The position numbers and the translations under genes are program-made. Of a DNA stretch of 64,000 bases, positions 57,324 to 64,000 are shown one piece after another. The number at the start of each line of letters is the position of its first letter. The first letter of the stretch is position 1. Origin of the DNA: Pseudomonas sp. Bout1 (GTDB lineage Bacteria > Pseudomonadota > Gammaproteobacteria > Pseudomonadales > Pseudomonadaceae); the NCBI RefSeq assembly GCF_034314165.1, contig NZ_JAVIWK010000001.1:6773001-6837000 (forward strand), written 5' to 3'. The notes beneath the pieces are model-generated. The model saw nothing but the letters and a program-made list of their open reading frames with translations, did not search any database and was not told the DNA's origin.

Positions 57324-57408
57324 TATCGCAGGCAAGCCAGCTCCCACTTTTGACCGAGTTCCAGCGGTAGAAACCCGGTCAAAAGTGGGAGCTGGCTTGC
57401 CTGCGATG
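57324..57408. repeat. REP pair with near-perfect 33-base arms
   Basis: The arms at 57324-57356 and 57376-57408 are inverted copies with one mismatch (32 of 33), containing the GCAGGCAAGCCAGCTCCCAC core. Located between two convergent genes. Confidence 0.9.
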
Positions 57409-57422
57409 AATTCAACTCGGCC

Positions 57423-57803
57423 TTAAGCCTTCGGCTTTTTCTTCGGCTTCAAATACTTGGTCAGCCCCTGGAACCAGATCACCAGCGCCGGGTTGCCCTT
57501 GATCTGGATCGACTTGTCCTGAATCCCCGTCATGAACGCCAGTTGCTTGTTCTTCGCCTGCATCGTGGCGAAGCCGTAGGCGGCGTCTTTAAAGGCGATC
57601 GCAAACGCAGGTGCGGGATGTACACCCGAACGACTGGTGATGCGCTGGTCTTTGACGATGAAGTGACGGGCAACCTTGCCGTCGAGCGTCTGCAGTTGGA
57701 ACGCCAGGTCCTTGTCACCCAACTGCTGCTGGAACGCAGGGTTGGTGCGGCTGGCTTTGCCCATCAACAGGCCAAGCATCCAGAGAAGAAAACGAAATTT
57801 CAT
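57423..57803 (-). CDS. Small SCP2-like hypothetical protein
   Basis: A 126-residue protein with a hydrophobic N-terminus (MKFRFLLWMLGLLMGKAS) and a body (VIWFQGLTKYL near the end) reminiscent of SCP2 sterol-carrier-like proteins. The N-terminal hydrophobic part may anchor it to the membrane. Equivalent to PA5347 (from memory); function unknown. Confidence 0.7.
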   Translation of the reverse strand: MKFRFLLWMLGLLMGKASRTNPAFQQQLGDKDLAFQLQTLDGKVARHFIVKDQRITSRSGVHPAPAFAIAFKDAAYGFATMQAKNKQLAFMTGIQDKSIQIKGNPALVIWFQGLTKYLKPKKKPKA

Positions 57804-57944
57804 GCACACGGCCTCAGTGTATTTATTGGTGGCCGCAGCAGTTTAACGATTTGTACCCAGAACGCCACCGATCTGACGTATTGGGAGAAGATCGATGGTT
57901 TTTTAGCACTTATCGCGACAACCTGACCCTGGCTGGCGCCCAAC

Positions 57945-57983
57945 AAAAAAGGGCACCCGACCCAGTCGGCGTGCCCTTTTTTT
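57945..57983 (-). terminator. Terminator after HU gene
   Basis: A-tract, stem GGGCACCCGACCCAGTCGGC and GTGCCC, T-tract. It lies just beyond the minus-strand HU gene. Confidence 0.9.
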
Positions 57984-58023
57984 CATCCCGCGCTCGCTCT
58001 ATGCGTCGCGCGTTTTTTGTTTC

Positions 58024-58299
58024 TTAAGGATTGACGCTGTCTTTGAGCGACTTGCCTGGCTTGAACGCAACGGTGTTGCTCGCCTTGATTTTTACCGGCT
58101 CGCCAGTTTGCGGGTTTTTGCCGGTGCGGGCGCCGCGATGGCGCTGCAGGAAGGTGCCGAAGCCGACCAGGGTGACGCTGTCCTTGCGATGCAGCGCGCC
58201 GGTGATTTCTTCGAGTACGGCGTTGAGTACGCGGTTGGCCTGCTCTTTGGTCAGGTCTGCTTTTTCAGCAATAGCGGCTGCGAGTTCTGGTTTACGCAT
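58024..58299 (-). CDS. HU family DNA-binding protein
   Basis: A 91-residue histone-like protein: MRKPELAAAIAEKADLTKEQ, GFGTFLQRHRGARTGKNP and the final KPGKSLKDSVN are typical of HU. It bends and compacts DNA as a homo- or heterodimer with other HU subunits. It corresponds to PA5348 (from memory), distinct from HupA and HupB. Confidence 0.93.
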   Translation of the reverse strand: MRKPELAAAIAEKADLTKEQANRVLNAVLEEITGALHRKDSVTLVGFGTFLQRHRGARTGKNPQTGEPVKIKASNTVAFKPGKSLKDSVNP

Positions 58300-58490
58300 A
58301 AGTGAAGCCTCTTTGACGGTTTTTTGTTGTTATGTCCGTGCTGCTCTCTTTCGGAGCAGCGCCCAAGGCGCCGCAGGCTCTACTCTGCGGCAGACGGGAG
58401 TGAGGATGGCATGCCCTCGGGGCCTGCGCCAGTCTCACGGCGACCTTTCTACGGTCAAGATGATGCTTATTCCGACAGAACGACCGGTAT

Positions 58491-59639
58491 TTACGCCAGC
58501 AACGGCGGAAGTTCTTTGTTGAGGGCCAGTTTTTCCATCACGGCCGTGCCCGTCAGGGCGTAACCCAGCAGCCGGCCGCTGGCGTCGCGGCACAATGCCT
58601 TGATGTCGGCGCCCTGCCCTTCGACACTCCACACGCCTTCGGCGCCCCGTGGCGGGGGCGAAACAACCAGCGGGCAGATCGGGGTTTTTACCGTGACGGG
58701 CATCGGGCCGTAGCTGACCGCCGTCGCGTTGCCCGCCAGGGTCTGGGCCAGGGCGCGGGCGCAGCTCATCAAGGGCATCACGTACAGCAGGTTCAGGCCA
58801 TCGACCTCGGCGCAGTCACCCAACGCGTAGATGTTGGCGTGGGAGGTCTTGAGGTGGCGATCGACCATGATCCCACGGTTGATCTGCAACCCGGCAGCCG
58901 CAGCCAGGTCGACACGCGGGCGCAGGCCGATGGCAGACACCACCAGGTCGCACTGGATCACTTCGCCATCAGACAAGTGCGCTTCCAGGCCATCAGCGTT
59001 GCGTTGCAGGCGGTTGAGCACCGGGCCCAGATGGAAGCGAGCGCCCAGGCTTTCGAGCCCGGCTTGCACCGCCGCCGCTGCCGCCGGGTGCAGCAGGGTC
59101 GGCATGACTTGCTCACATGGCGCCACCAGGTCGATCTCGTAGCCGCCCAGGATCAGGTCGTTGGCGAACTCGCAGCCGATCAGCCCGGCGCCGAGCAACA
59201 GCACCCGGTGTTTTCCGGCCGCCGCGGCACGAAAGCGTGCGTAGTCTTCAAGGTCATTGATCGGGAAAACCAGGTCAGCAGCGTCGCCTTGTACCGGCAC
59301 CCGTACGGTTTCTGCGCCCCAGGCCAGGATCAGGTCGCGGTAGGCCACCGCCTCCTCACCGATCCACAAGCGCTTGTGGCCCGGGTCGATGCCGCTGATG
59401 CGGGTGTGGGTACGCACTTCGGCCTTCAGTTGCTCGGCCATGGCGCCCGGTTCAGCCATGCTCAGGCCGTCGGCTTCCTTGTTCTTGCCAAAGCCGGTGG
59501 AGAGCATGGGCTTGGAGTAGGAGCGCCCGTCATCTGCGGTGATCAGCAACAGCGGGGTGTCGCTATCAAGCTTGCGAAACTCCCGAGCCAGGTTGTAACC
59601 GGCCAAACCCGTGCCGACGATCACGACAGGTGCGTTCAT
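58491..59639 (-). CDS. alkT: Rubredoxin reductase
   Basis: A 382-residue FAD and NADH-binding oxidoreductase. FAD motif [13 protein letters not shown] at about 5-17, NAD motif [15 protein letters not shown] at about 146-160, and [14 protein letters not shown] (FAD). It reduces the rubredoxin encoded just upstream (59681-59848), feeding electrons to alkane hydroxylases or oxygen-detoxifying partners. Gene order rubA then reductase on the minus strand suggests an operon. Confidence 0.92.
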   Translation of the reverse strand: MNAPVVIVGTGLAGYNLAREFRKLDSDTPLLLITADDGRSYSKPMLSTGFGKNKEADGLSMAEPGAMAEQLKAEVRTHTRISGIDPGHKRLWIGEEAVAYRDLILAWGAETVRVPVQGDAADLVFPINDLEDYARFRAAAAGKHRVLLLGAGLIGCEFANDLILGGYEIDLVAPCEQVMPTLLHPAAAAAVQAGLESLGARFHLGPVLNRLQRNADGLEAHLSDGEVIQCDLVVSAIGLRPRVDLAAAAGLQINRGIMVDRHLKTSHANIYALGDCAEVDGLNLLYVMPLMSCARALAQTLAGNATAVSYGPMPVTVKTPICPLVVSPPPRGAEGVWSVEGQGADIKALCRDASGRLLGYALTGTAVMEKLALNKELPPLLA

Positions 59640-59680
59640 TCCTTTCTCCTTGTAGTACGGTTATTGAATTGCTTCTTGAA

Positions 59681-59848
59681 TCAGCCGATTTCGATCATTT
59701 CGAAATCCATTTTGCCCACGCCGCAATCCGGGCACAGCCAGTCTTCGGGAACGTCCTGCCACAGGGTGCCCGGCGCGATGCCGTCATCCGGCCATCCGTC
59801 TTTCTCGTCGTAGATCAGGCCACAGACAACACATTGCCACTTCTTCAT
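59681..59848 (-). CDS. rubA: Rubredoxin
   Basis: A 55-residue iron protein with C6-V-V-C9 and C39-P-D-C42 binding one Fe(III). [18 protein letters not shown] is typical. ATG 59848 follows GAGGAAGCGAGTA on the minus strand. Only one rubredoxin gene is seen here, whereas PAO1 has two in tandem at this place (from memory). Confidence 0.95.
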   Translation of the reverse strand: MKKWQCVVCGLIYDEKDGWPDDGIAPGTLWQDVPEDWLCPDCGVGKMDFEMIEIG

Positions 59849-60044
59849 TACTCGCTTCCTCAGGGTCCAGGCGTGTTGGCCGACGGTCGATAGATGCAAC
59901 CTTGCCGTGCGGCTCAGGGCGTTTTGTACTGATCGGCACGCGCAGATGCAAGCATGATCGACGCATGGGCCTGGCGCGCCCCGGCAAAAGACCAGGGCAC
60001 CATGGTAAGCTCGCCGCCTCATTAACTGCCAATAATGACCCTCC

Positions 60045-60608
60045 GTGCCGCATTCAAACGCCCTTCCCGATGCTTGCCGATGGCTGACCCAGAGCCTTCT
60101 GAGCCCACTGCCCGCGCCGCTGACACTCAACTGGCTGTTCGACGAAGGATCGCTGACCCGGCGCCTCACGCGCCTGTCGGCTGACGGTTTCAGCGTGACG
60201 CCGCTGTTCGAAGGCTGGCAGGCGCTGCGAGACGACGAATGCGCCACCCTCGACCTGCCCGTCGCCAGCATCGGCTGGGTGCGCGAGGTGTATTTGCGTG
60301 GCCATGGCCAGCCGTGGGTATTCGCCCGCAGCGTGGCGGCCCGCAGCGCCTTGCAGGGTGACGGTTTGCACATGGATGAGTTGGGTAGCCGGTCGCTGGG
60401 GGAGCTGCTGTTTTGTGACCACGCCTTCACGCGCCAAGCCATCGAGGTGTGCCGCTACCCTCGGGAATGGCTGCCCACGGCAGACCAGGCCGATAACCTG
60501 TGGGCGCGCCGCTCGCGCTTTGATCGCGGGCCGTTGAGCGTGCTGGTGGCCGAAATCTTCCTGCCGACCTTGTGGCAAGCCGTGCATGACCACCCGGAGA
60601 ATTGCTGA
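60045..60608 (+). CDS. ubiC: Chorismate lyase
   Basis: A 187-residue enzyme that removes pyruvate from chorismate to give 4-hydroxybenzoate, the first step of ubiquinone synthesis. [20 protein letters not shown] and GDHAFTRQ-like [11 protein letters not shown] segments are typical. Start is GTG at 60045. Its TGA overlaps the ubiA ATG by one base. Confidence 0.93.
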   Translation: MPHSNALPDACRWLTQSLLSPLPAPLTLNWLFDEGSLTRRLTRLSADGFSVTPLFEGWQALRDDECATLDLPVASIGWVREVYLRGHGQPWVFARSVAARSALQGDGLHMDELGSRSLGELLFCDHAFTRQAIEVCRYPREWLPTADQADNLWARRSRFDRGPLSVLVAEIFLPTLWQAVHDHPENC

Positions 60609-61498
60609 TGTACCAGCGCCTGCTCAAATCCCTTAATCACCTGAACCCCAGGGCCTGGGACTTCATCCAGCTCACCCGGATGGACAAGCCCATCGGTATT
60701 TATCTGCTGCTGTGGCCCACGCTGTGGGCGCTGTGGATTGCCGGCAAGGGTTCGCCCTCGCTGCTCAACATCGTGATTTTTGTGCTCGGCGTGGCACTCA
60801 CCCGTGCTGGCGGTTGTGTGATCAATGACTGGGCCGACCGCAAGGTCGACGGCCACGTGAAACGCACCGAACAGCGCCCGCTGGTGAGCGGCAAGATCAG
60901 CTCGAAAGAGGCGCTGGTGTTCTTCGCGGTGCTGATGTTCATCAGCTTCCTGCTGGTGCTGCTGACCAATTCCATGACGATCTGGCTGTCTCTGGGCGGC
61001 CTCGCGCTGGCCGCCAGCTACCCGTTCATGAAGCGCTACACCTATTACCCGCAAGTAGTATTGGGAGCGGCGTTTTCCTGGGGCATGCCGATGGCGTTCA
61101 CCGCCGAGACCGGCAGCCTGCCAGCGGCGGCATGGCTGCTGTACATCGCCAACCTGTTGTGGACGGTGGGTTACGACACGTATTACGCCATGACCGATCG
61201 CGACGATGACCTGAAAATCGGGGTCAAATCCACCGCCATTTTGTTTGGCGATGCCGACCGGGTGATCATCCTGACGTTGCAGGGCCTGGCACTGGTTTGC
61301 CTGTGGCTGGCGGGGATACGTTTTGAGCTGGGCGGCTGGTTCCACCTGGGTTTGCTGGCGGCTGCCGGGTGTTTTGCCTGGGAGTTCTGGTACACCCGGG
61401 ACAAGGACCGGCTCAAATGCTTCAAGGCGTTTTTGCACAACCACTGGGCCGGCTTGGCGATTTTTGTCGGCATCGTGGCCGACTACGGGTTTCGGTGA
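60608..61498 (+). CDS. ubiA: 4-hydroxybenzoate octaprenyltransferase
   Basis: A 296-residue membrane prenyltransferase. The Asp-rich motif [12 protein letters not shown] and the second [12 protein letters not shown] bind Mg-diphosphate of the prenyl donor. It has about eight hydrophobic segments. It prenylates 4-hydroxybenzoate in ubiquinone synthesis. It is in an operon with ubiC. Confidence 0.96.
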   Translation: MYQRLLKSLNHLNPRAWDFIQLTRMDKPIGIYLLLWPTLWALWIAGKGSPSLLNIVIFVLGVALTRAGGCVINDWADRKVDGHVKRTEQRPLVSGKISSKEALVFFAVLMFISFLLVLLTNSMTIWLSLGGLALAASYPFMKRYTYYPQVVLGAAFSWGMPMAFTAETGSLPAAAWLLYIANLLWTVGYDTYYAMTDRDDDLKIGVKSTAILFGDADRVIILTLQGLALVCLWLAGIRFELGGWFHLGLLAAAGCFAWEFWYTRDKDRLKCFKAFLHNHWAGLAIFVGIVADYGFR

Positions 61499-61531
61499 GA
61501 GGCCACGCCTCTCACCATTCCCCGCATTCAG

Positions 61532-61912
61532 TCAGGGCTTGGCGACCTTCCAGGCGCCGTCCATTTTGCCTTCGCCGGTCATGTCACCGGCCTTCTTGTC
61601 CATGACAAAAGTGTAGAGCGGCTTGCCGCTGTAGGCCCATTGGCTTTTCTGGTCGTCACGGGTGATGACGGTCCACTTGCCCATGGGCTTGTCGGTGGAC
61701 TCAGCCATCAGCGGCGGCCAGTTGGTGGCGCACTTGTCGTTGCACATGGACTTGCCATCGGCATCCTTGGCAAAGGTGTAGAGGGTCATGCCTTTGTGGT
61801 CCACCAACATCCCATCCTTGGTCATTGCCGGGTCTGCCGCAAAGGCCAGTGTCGGCAGCGTTAACGCGGCCGTTACCAGCAGGGTTTTCCAGGAAAAAGT
61901 ACTGTGCGTCAT
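61532..61912 (-). CDS. Exported COG4315-type small protein
   Basis: A 126-residue secreted protein: signal peptide to about AFAA (residue 23), then two copies of the secreted repeat: LVDHKGMTLYTFAKDADGKS with CNDKCATNWPPL, and a shorter second part SGKPLYTFVMDKKAGD. ATG 61912 follows AAGGAAGG on the minus strand. Family function unknown. Divergent from phoB. Confidence 0.86.
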   Translation of the reverse strand: MTHSTFSWKTLLVTAALTLPTLAFAADPAMTKDGMLVDHKGMTLYTFAKDADGKSMCNDKCATNWPPLMAESTDKPMGKWTVITRDDQKSQWAYSGKPLYTFVMDKKAGDMTGEGKMDGAWKVAKP

Positions 61913-61994
61913 GGGAACCTTCCTTTTGTGGTTGTCAGGATTCGGACCCAAAGCGTAGTCCAGAGAGGCGACGATTGCCCAAGCGACTAAATTA

Positions 61995-62012
61995 CTGTCA
62001 CACGACTGCAAT
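61995..62012 (+). promoter_or_regulatory. Pho box upstream of phoB
   Basis: CTGTCACACGACTGCAAT resembles two direct Pho repeats (CTGTCAT consensus) 53 bases before the phoB start; the first half is near-perfect, the second weaker. Autoactivation by PhoB is expected. Confidence 0.65.
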
Positions 62013-62064
62013 AATTCCGTTATCTAATGCGGCGCAAGACAGTTAAATGACAAGAGGATTTAGC

Positions 62065-62754
62065 ATGGTTGGCAGGAGCATTCTGATCGTTGACGACGAA
62101 GCGCCCATTCGCGAAATGATCGCCGTTGCGTTGGAAATGGCCGGCTATGACTGCCTGGAGGCGGAGAACTCCCAGCAGGCCCATGCCATTATCGTCGACC
62201 GCAAGCCGGACCTGATCCTGCTGGACTGGATGCTGCCCGGCACCTCCGGCATCGAGTTGGCCCGGCGCCTGAAGCGTGACGAGCTGACCGGGGACATCCC
62301 GATCATCATGCTCACCGCCAAGGGCGAAGAGGACAACAAGATCCAGGGCCTGGAAGTCGGCGCTGATGACTACATCACCAAGCCCTTTTCCCCACGGGAA
62401 CTGGTCGCCCGCCTGAAGGCCGTATTGCGCCGTGCCGGCCCGACCGATGGCGAAGCACCGATCGAAGTCGACGGCCTGATCCTGGACCCGATCAGCCACC
62501 GTGTGACCATCGACGGCAAACCCGCCGAGATGGGCCCGACCGAATACCGCCTGCTGCAATTTTTCATGACTCACCAGGAGCGTGCCTACACCCGCGGCCA
62601 ACTGCTGGACCAGGTATGGGGCGGCAACGTGTATGTGGAGGAACGCACCGTCGACGTGCATATCCGCCGCCTGCGCAAAGCCTTGGGCGACGCCTACGAG
62701 AATCTGGTACAAACCGTGCGCGGCACCGGCTACCGGTTTTCAACCAAAGGCTGA
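62065..62754 (+). CDS. phoB: Phosphate response regulator PhoB
   Basis: A 229-residue OmpR-family response regulator: receiver domain 1-125 with phosphoacceptor D54 ([11 protein letters not shown]), and a C-terminal winged helix with [16 protein letters not shown]. It activates the Pho regulon when phosphate is scarce. ATG 62065 follows AGAGGA. phoR starts 43 bases after its stop. Confidence 0.97.
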   Translation: MVGRSILIVDDEAPIREMIAVALEMAGYDCLEAENSQQAHAIIVDRKPDLILLDWMLPGTSGIELARRLKRDELTGDIPIIMLTAKGEEDNKIQGLEVGADDYITKPFSPRELVARLKAVLRRAGPTDGEAPIEVDGLILDPISHRVTIDGKPAEMGPTEYRLLQFFMTHQERAYTRGQLLDQVWGGNVYVEERTVDVHIRRLRKALGDAYENLVQTVRGTGYRFSTKG

Positions 62755-62797
62755 ACCACACCGAACTGCCCAGACAGCTGAAAGGACGCGTGTTTAA

Positions 62798-64000
62798 GTG
62801 AATCAAAACTGGCATGGCACCCTGATCCGCCACATGCTCCTGTTGATCACCGGCTGCCTGCTGGTGGGCCTGGTCAGCGGCTATTACGGCTGGAGCCTGG
62901 CCGTCGGCGTCGGTATCTATCTTGGCTGGACCCTCAAGCAATTGCTGCGTCTGCACGAGTGGCTGCGCCAGCACAAATCCGATGAAGCACCGCCCGACGG
63001 CTATGGCCTGTGGGGCGAGGTGTTCGACAGCATCTACCACCTGCAACGCCGCGACCAACGTGTACGCGGGCGCCTGCAGGCGGTGATCGATCGGGTGCAG
63101 GAGTCTACGGCTGCGCTCAAAGATGCAGTGATCATGCTCGACAGCGACGGCAACCTGGAATGGTGGAACCGCGCCGCAGAAACCCTTCTGGGTCTCAAGA
63201 CGCCCCAGGACAGCGGCCAGCCGGTGACCAACCTGGTGCGCCACCCGCGCTTCAAGGAGTACTTCGAGCAGGACAATTACGAAGAAGCGCTGGAGATCCC
63301 GTCGCCGACCAACGACCGTGTGCGTATCCAGCTGTACCTGACGCGCTACGGCAATAACGAACATCTGATGCTGGTGCGTGATGTCACGCGCATCCATCAG
63401 TTGGAACAGATGCGCAAGGATTTCGTTGCCAACGTCTCCCATGAACTGCGCACGCCGCTGACGGTGATCTGCGGCTACCTGGAGACACTGCTCGATAACG
63501 TCGACGACGTGAACCCGCGCTGGAGCCGTGCCCTGCAGCAGATGCAGCAGCAAGGCGCACGCATGCAAACCCTGCTCAACGACCTGCTGTTGCTGGCCAA
63601 GCTGGAAGCCACTGACTACCCCTCGGACAACCACCCGGTCCCGGTGGAAAGCCTGTTGCAGACCATCAAGAGCGACGCGCAGGCCCTGTCCGGGCAGCGT
63701 GAACAGCAAATCACCCTGGAAGCCGACCCCTCGATCCTGCTCAAGGGCAGCGAGGGCGAGTTGCGCAGCGCCTTTTCCAACCTGGTGTTCAACGCCGTCA
63801 AATACACCCAGGACAAGGGCAACATCCGGATCCGCTGGTGGGCCGATGACCAGGGCGCACACCTCAGCGTGCAGGACTCCGGCATGGGCATCGACGCCAA
63901 GCACTTGCCGCGCCTCACCGAGCGTTTCTACCGCGTCGACTCCAGCCGCAACTCCAACACCGGCGGCACCGGGCTGGGCCTGGCCATCGTCAAGCATGTG
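62798..64000 (+). CDS. phoR: Phosphate sensor kinase PhoR (3' end outside window)
   Basis: 401 codons are visible, start GTG at 62798 with AAAGGA upstream. Two membrane segments lie at about 10-50, then a PAS domain at about 95-190, the histidine H215 in FVANVSHELRTPL, and an ATPase domain with NLVFNAVKYTQ and GGTGLGLAIVKHV at the right edge. With PstSCAB-PhoU it senses phosphate and phosphorylates PhoB. The frame is unbroken to the last base. Confidence 0.95.
   Translation, partial: MNQNWHGTLIRHMLLLITGCLLVGLVSGYYGWSLAVGVGIYLGWTLKQLLRLHEWLRQHKSDEAPPDGYGLWGEVFDSIYHLQRRDQRVRGRLQAVIDRVQESTAALKDAVIMLDSDGNLEWWNRAAETLLGLKTPQDSGQPVTNLVRHPRFKEYFEQDNYEEALEIPSPTNDRVRIQLYLTRYGNNEHLMLVRDVTRIHQLEQMRKDFVANVSHELRTPLTVICGYLETLLDNVDDVNPRWSRALQQMQQQGARMQTLLNDLLLLAKLEATDYPSDNHPVPVESLLQTIKSDAQALSGQREQQITLEADPSILLKGSEGELRSAFSNLVFNAVKYTQDKGNIRIRWWADDQGAHLSVQDSGMGIDAKHLPRLTERFYRVDSSRNSNTGGTGLGLAIVKHV

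Noticed and set aside
59681-60442. 253-codon frame extending rubredoxin at its N-terminus
   Set aside because: The 55-residue rubredoxin has its own ribosome site and ATG; the extension is antisense to ubiC.

Overview
The window is chromosomal DNA from a Pseudomonas, most likely the P. fluorescens group. The evidence is the high-GC core, the REP sequences of the GTGGGAGCnGGCTTGCC type, and a gene order that, from memory, follows the P. aeruginosa PAO1 segment of about PA5290 to PA5361 (comM, LysR, MATE, proE, rep, xpt, pauR-dadX-ridA-dadA-lrp, pauC, rpmG-rpmB, radC, coaBC, dut, algC, argB, pyrE, crc, rph, gmk, rpoZ, spoT, oxyR, recG, ubiCA, phoBR). No database search was possible, so family names rest on motifs, lengths and context.

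Left edge (1-4540): the right-hand end of a visibly more AT-rich mobile island inserted into comM. It carries three overlapping genes for tyrosine recombinase-type proteins (the first cut by the window edge) and a small HTH/coiled-coil gene. The layout resembles Tn554 tnpA-tnpB-tnpC and the gamma-mobile-trio (GmtY-GmtZ-GmtX) elements. An inverted repeat lies between the last island gene and the broken comM. The 5' part of comM and the island cargo lie outside the window. This is the only clearly accessory stretch and the best candidate for something poorly described.

4540-19550: comM remnant; a TetR regulator divergent from an ABC-type membrane protein with twin palindromic operators between them; a Cache-type chemoreceptor; a LysR regulator divergent from a MATE exporter; a GGDEF-EAL protein; rep; xpt; an acetyl-CoA hydrolase/transferase; and cytochrome c5.

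19721-32600: catabolism of polyamines and alanine. pauR (repressor), the dadA-ridA-dadX operon with divergent lrp, a PuuB/PauB-type oxidase and pauC (aldehyde dehydrogenase) are interspersed with a DUF1127 protein, a MocR-type regulator, a phospholipase D-family lipoprotein, an MFS transporter and a cupin.

32673-49441: housekeeping genes. They cover ribosomal proteins L28/L33, a peptide-binding protein, radC, the coaBC-dut and algC-argB pairs, pyrE divergent from crc, rph divergent from yicC-gmk, rpoZ-spoT-ridA, and two tandem paralogous lipoproteins.

49486-64000: a YeeZ-like epimerase-fold protein, exbB-exbD-tonB (iron uptake energiser), oxyR, recG, a YbaK-HDOD fusion protein, HU, rubredoxin and its reductase, ubiC-ubiA, a small exported protein, and phoB-phoR (phosphate sensing; phoR runs off the right edge). 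REP elements sit mostly at the 3' ends of genes. No rRNA, tRNA, CRISPR array or complete insertion sequence was seen.
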